Assembly: GCA_016206875.1 (NCBI GenBank)
Contig: JACQQR010000228.1
Location: 1-8,242 of the forward strand
Length of the DNA: 8,242 bases
Direction: 5' to 3'
From: Candidatus Omnitrophota bacterium
GTDB lineage: Bacteria > Omnitrophota > Omnitrophia > Omnitrophales > JACROU01
This document shows, piece by piece, positions 7,147 through 8,242 of this stretch. Position numbers and translations under genes: made by a program. Below the pieces are notes generated by a model. The model ran no database searches and was not told the DNA's origin. It saw nothing but the letters and a program-made list of their open reading frames with translations. Each line of letters opens with the position of its first letter. Position 1 is the first letter of the stretch.

Positions 7147-7503
7147 ATGTCTAGAGAAAGTTCGATGGAAAAAAAAGCGCCAGTCAAAATGCCGGAAGGC
7201 AAAGAAAAAGTCCGTATTAAATTGCGAGCCTATGACCATCGCATTTTGGATCAGTCCGCTTTGGAAATTGTGAACACAGCGAAGCGAACTGGAGCTCGCG
7301 TGGTGGGTCCGATTCCGCTGCCGACACGGATTGAAAAATTTACGGTGAACAAGGGGCCTACCATTGATAAAAAGTCCCGTGAACAGTTTGAAATTAGAAC
7401 GCATAAAAGACTGCTCGATATTGTTGAACCTACTTCAAGAACAGTAGATGCCCTCATGAAGTTGGATCTTCCAGCCGGTGTCGATGTAGAAATCAAATTA
7501 TAG
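7147..7503 (+). CDS. rpsJ: 30S ribosomal protein S10
   Basis: S10 is a 30S head protein and, in bacteria where this has been studied, also pairs with NusB in transcription antitermination. The S10 core runs from about residue 21 (KVRIKLRAYDHR) through TAKRTGARVVGPIPLPTR at 44-61 and FEIRTHKRLLDIVEPT at 81-96 to the final LDLPAGVDVEIKL, collinear with E. coli S10. From ATG 7147 the product has 118 residues, about 15-17 longer than the E. coli form because of a Lys/Glu-rich N-terminal extension. ATG 7165 would shorten this to 112 residues, and ATG 7189 would nearly remove it. The start is therefore the uncertain part, not the identity. The gene lies 36 bp after tuf and opens the S10 ribosomal-protein group. 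That gap is too short for the long L4-responsive leader found before rpsJ in E. coli. Confidence 0.95.
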   Translation: MSRESSMEKKAPVKMPEGKEKVRIKLRAYDHRILDQSALEIVNTAKRTGARVVGPIPLPTRIEKFTVNKGPTIDKKSREQFEIRTHKRLLDIVEPTSRTVDALMKLDLPAGVDVEIKL

Positions 7504-7533
7504 ATAAAAGAAGCAAAGGGGTTATTTTCATTT

Positions 7534-8242
7534 ATGGTGGGACTTTTAGGTTATAAATTTGGCATGACGCAAATATTTGATTCTGAAGGTGCGTTAGTGC
7601 CCGTGACTGTGATTCAAACAGGCCCTTGTTTGGTGAGCTGTGTGAGGACAAAGGAAAAAGACGGTTACCGGGCTGTCCAATTGGCTTTTGGGGATGTGCG
7701 GGAAAAACGGATCCATAAATCAAAATTAGGCCAGTTTAAAAAACTAAATGTAACGCCAAGAAAATTTTTGAAAGAAATCCGGACCGAAAAAATTGACGGC
7801 CTTAAAGTGGGCGATGAAGTTTCGGTAGCCACTTTCCAGCCCGGCGACTATGTGGACGTGATCGGGGTGTCTATCGGAAAAGGTTTTCAGGGGGTTGTCA
7901 AAAGGCATCACTTTGTAGGCGGAGAACGGTCTCACGGCTCCATGTTTGGCCGTGTGCCGGGTTCTATCGGGGGATCTTCGTTTCCTTCGCGTGTTTTTAA
8001 GGGAATGCGCGCGGCAGGGCATATGGGAAATGCGCAAGTTACTTTAGAAAATGTCAAAGTTATGGAAGTGGACGCGGAAAAGAACCTTTTACTCGTCAGG
8101 GGACAAGTGCCCGGCGTAGAAGGAAATCTGATTTTGATTCGCAGCTCAAAGAAATTGGGTAAAAAGGATAAAAGTTGGAAACTTGTTTCAGTGCCCTCTG
8201 AGGCAAAAGAAAAATCCGAAGTGAAAGTTGAAGCGCCTGAAG
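7534..8242 (+). CDS. rplC: 50S ribosomal protein L3 (3' end beyond window)
   Basis: L3 is an early-assembling 50S protein that reaches towards the peptidyl transferase centre. The frame is open from ATG 7534 to the window edge, giving 236 complete codons with no stop. MVGLLGYKFGMTQIF at 1-15 is the classic L3 start. GKGFQGVVKRHHF at 115-127, GSMFGRVPGSIG at 135-146 and FKGMRAAGHMGNAQVT at 155-170 form the family core, and VDAEKNLLLVRGQVPG at 179-194 marks its end. The bacterial core is usually about 205-215 residues, so the remainder (from about 208) is a Lys/Glu-rich tail of at least 29 residues. The position aligned with E. coli Gln150, the methylation target of PrmB, appears to be Gly147. 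AAAGGGG at 7515-7521 is a plausible ribosome binding site 12 bases upstream. rpsJ ends 30 bp upstream, the normal S10-operon order. Confidence 0.97.
   Translation, partial: MVGLLGYKFGMTQIFDSEGALVPVTVIQTGPCLVSCVRTKEKDGYRAVQLAFGDVREKRIHKSKLGQFKKLNVTPRKFLKEIRTEKIDGLKVGDEVSVATFQPGDYVDVIGVSIGKGFQGVVKRHHFVGGERSHGSMFGRVPGSIGGSSFPSRVFKGMRAAGHMGNAQVTLENVKVMEVDAEKNLLLVRGQVPGVEGNLILIRSSKKLGKKDKSWKLVSVPSEAKEKSEVKVEAPE

Overview
The window holds seven genes, all on the plus strand and closely packed: the 3' two-thirds of rpoC (RNA polymerase beta'), then rpsL (S12), rpsG (S7), fusA (EF-G), tuf (EF-Tu), rpsJ (S10) and the start of rplC (L3), which runs off the right edge. This is the joined rpoBC - str - S10 cluster of core transcription and translation genes. 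No mobile element, CRISPR array, tRNA, rRNA or accessory gene was seen, and no non-coding stretch exceeds 67 bp.

Layout: rpoC 1-2876 (5' end missing), 23-bp gap, rpsL 2900-3274, 18-bp gap, rpsG 3293-3760, 4-bp gap, fusA 3765-5837, 67-bp gap with a near-consensus sigma70-type promoter and a strong Shine-Dalgarno sequence, tuf 5905-7110, 36-bp gap, rpsJ 7147-7503, 30-bp gap, rplC 7534 to past 8242. No intrinsic terminator was found in any gap. Transcription therefore probably runs from upstream of rpoC into the S10 genes, with extra initiation at tuf.

The products work together. Beta' makes the transcripts, S12 and S7 build the 30S decoding centre and head, EF-G and EF-Tu drive translocation and aminoacyl-tRNA delivery, and S10 and L3 begin the large ribosomal-protein operon.

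Organism: a bacterium with roughly mid-40s to 50% GC outside two atypical segments. The beta' trigger loop carries a large insertion (SI3 type), as in many Gram-negative-type lineages. The L3 core and the EF-Tu switch I variant remind me of PVC-group or related candidate phyla such as Omnitrophota. That placement is a low-confidence impression, not a demonstration.

Two features do not fit an ordinary housekeeping cluster. First, the opening ~220-240 bases of rpoC have about 90% GC at third codon positions, then drop abruptly to about 46% at the most conserved point of the gene, which suggests a recombination or assembly junction. Second, tuf uses a codon dialect (G-ending codons, AAG, ATA) unlike every neighbour, stops using it about 70 bp before its own stop codon, and has its own promoter. 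I did not find an undescribed biological system here.
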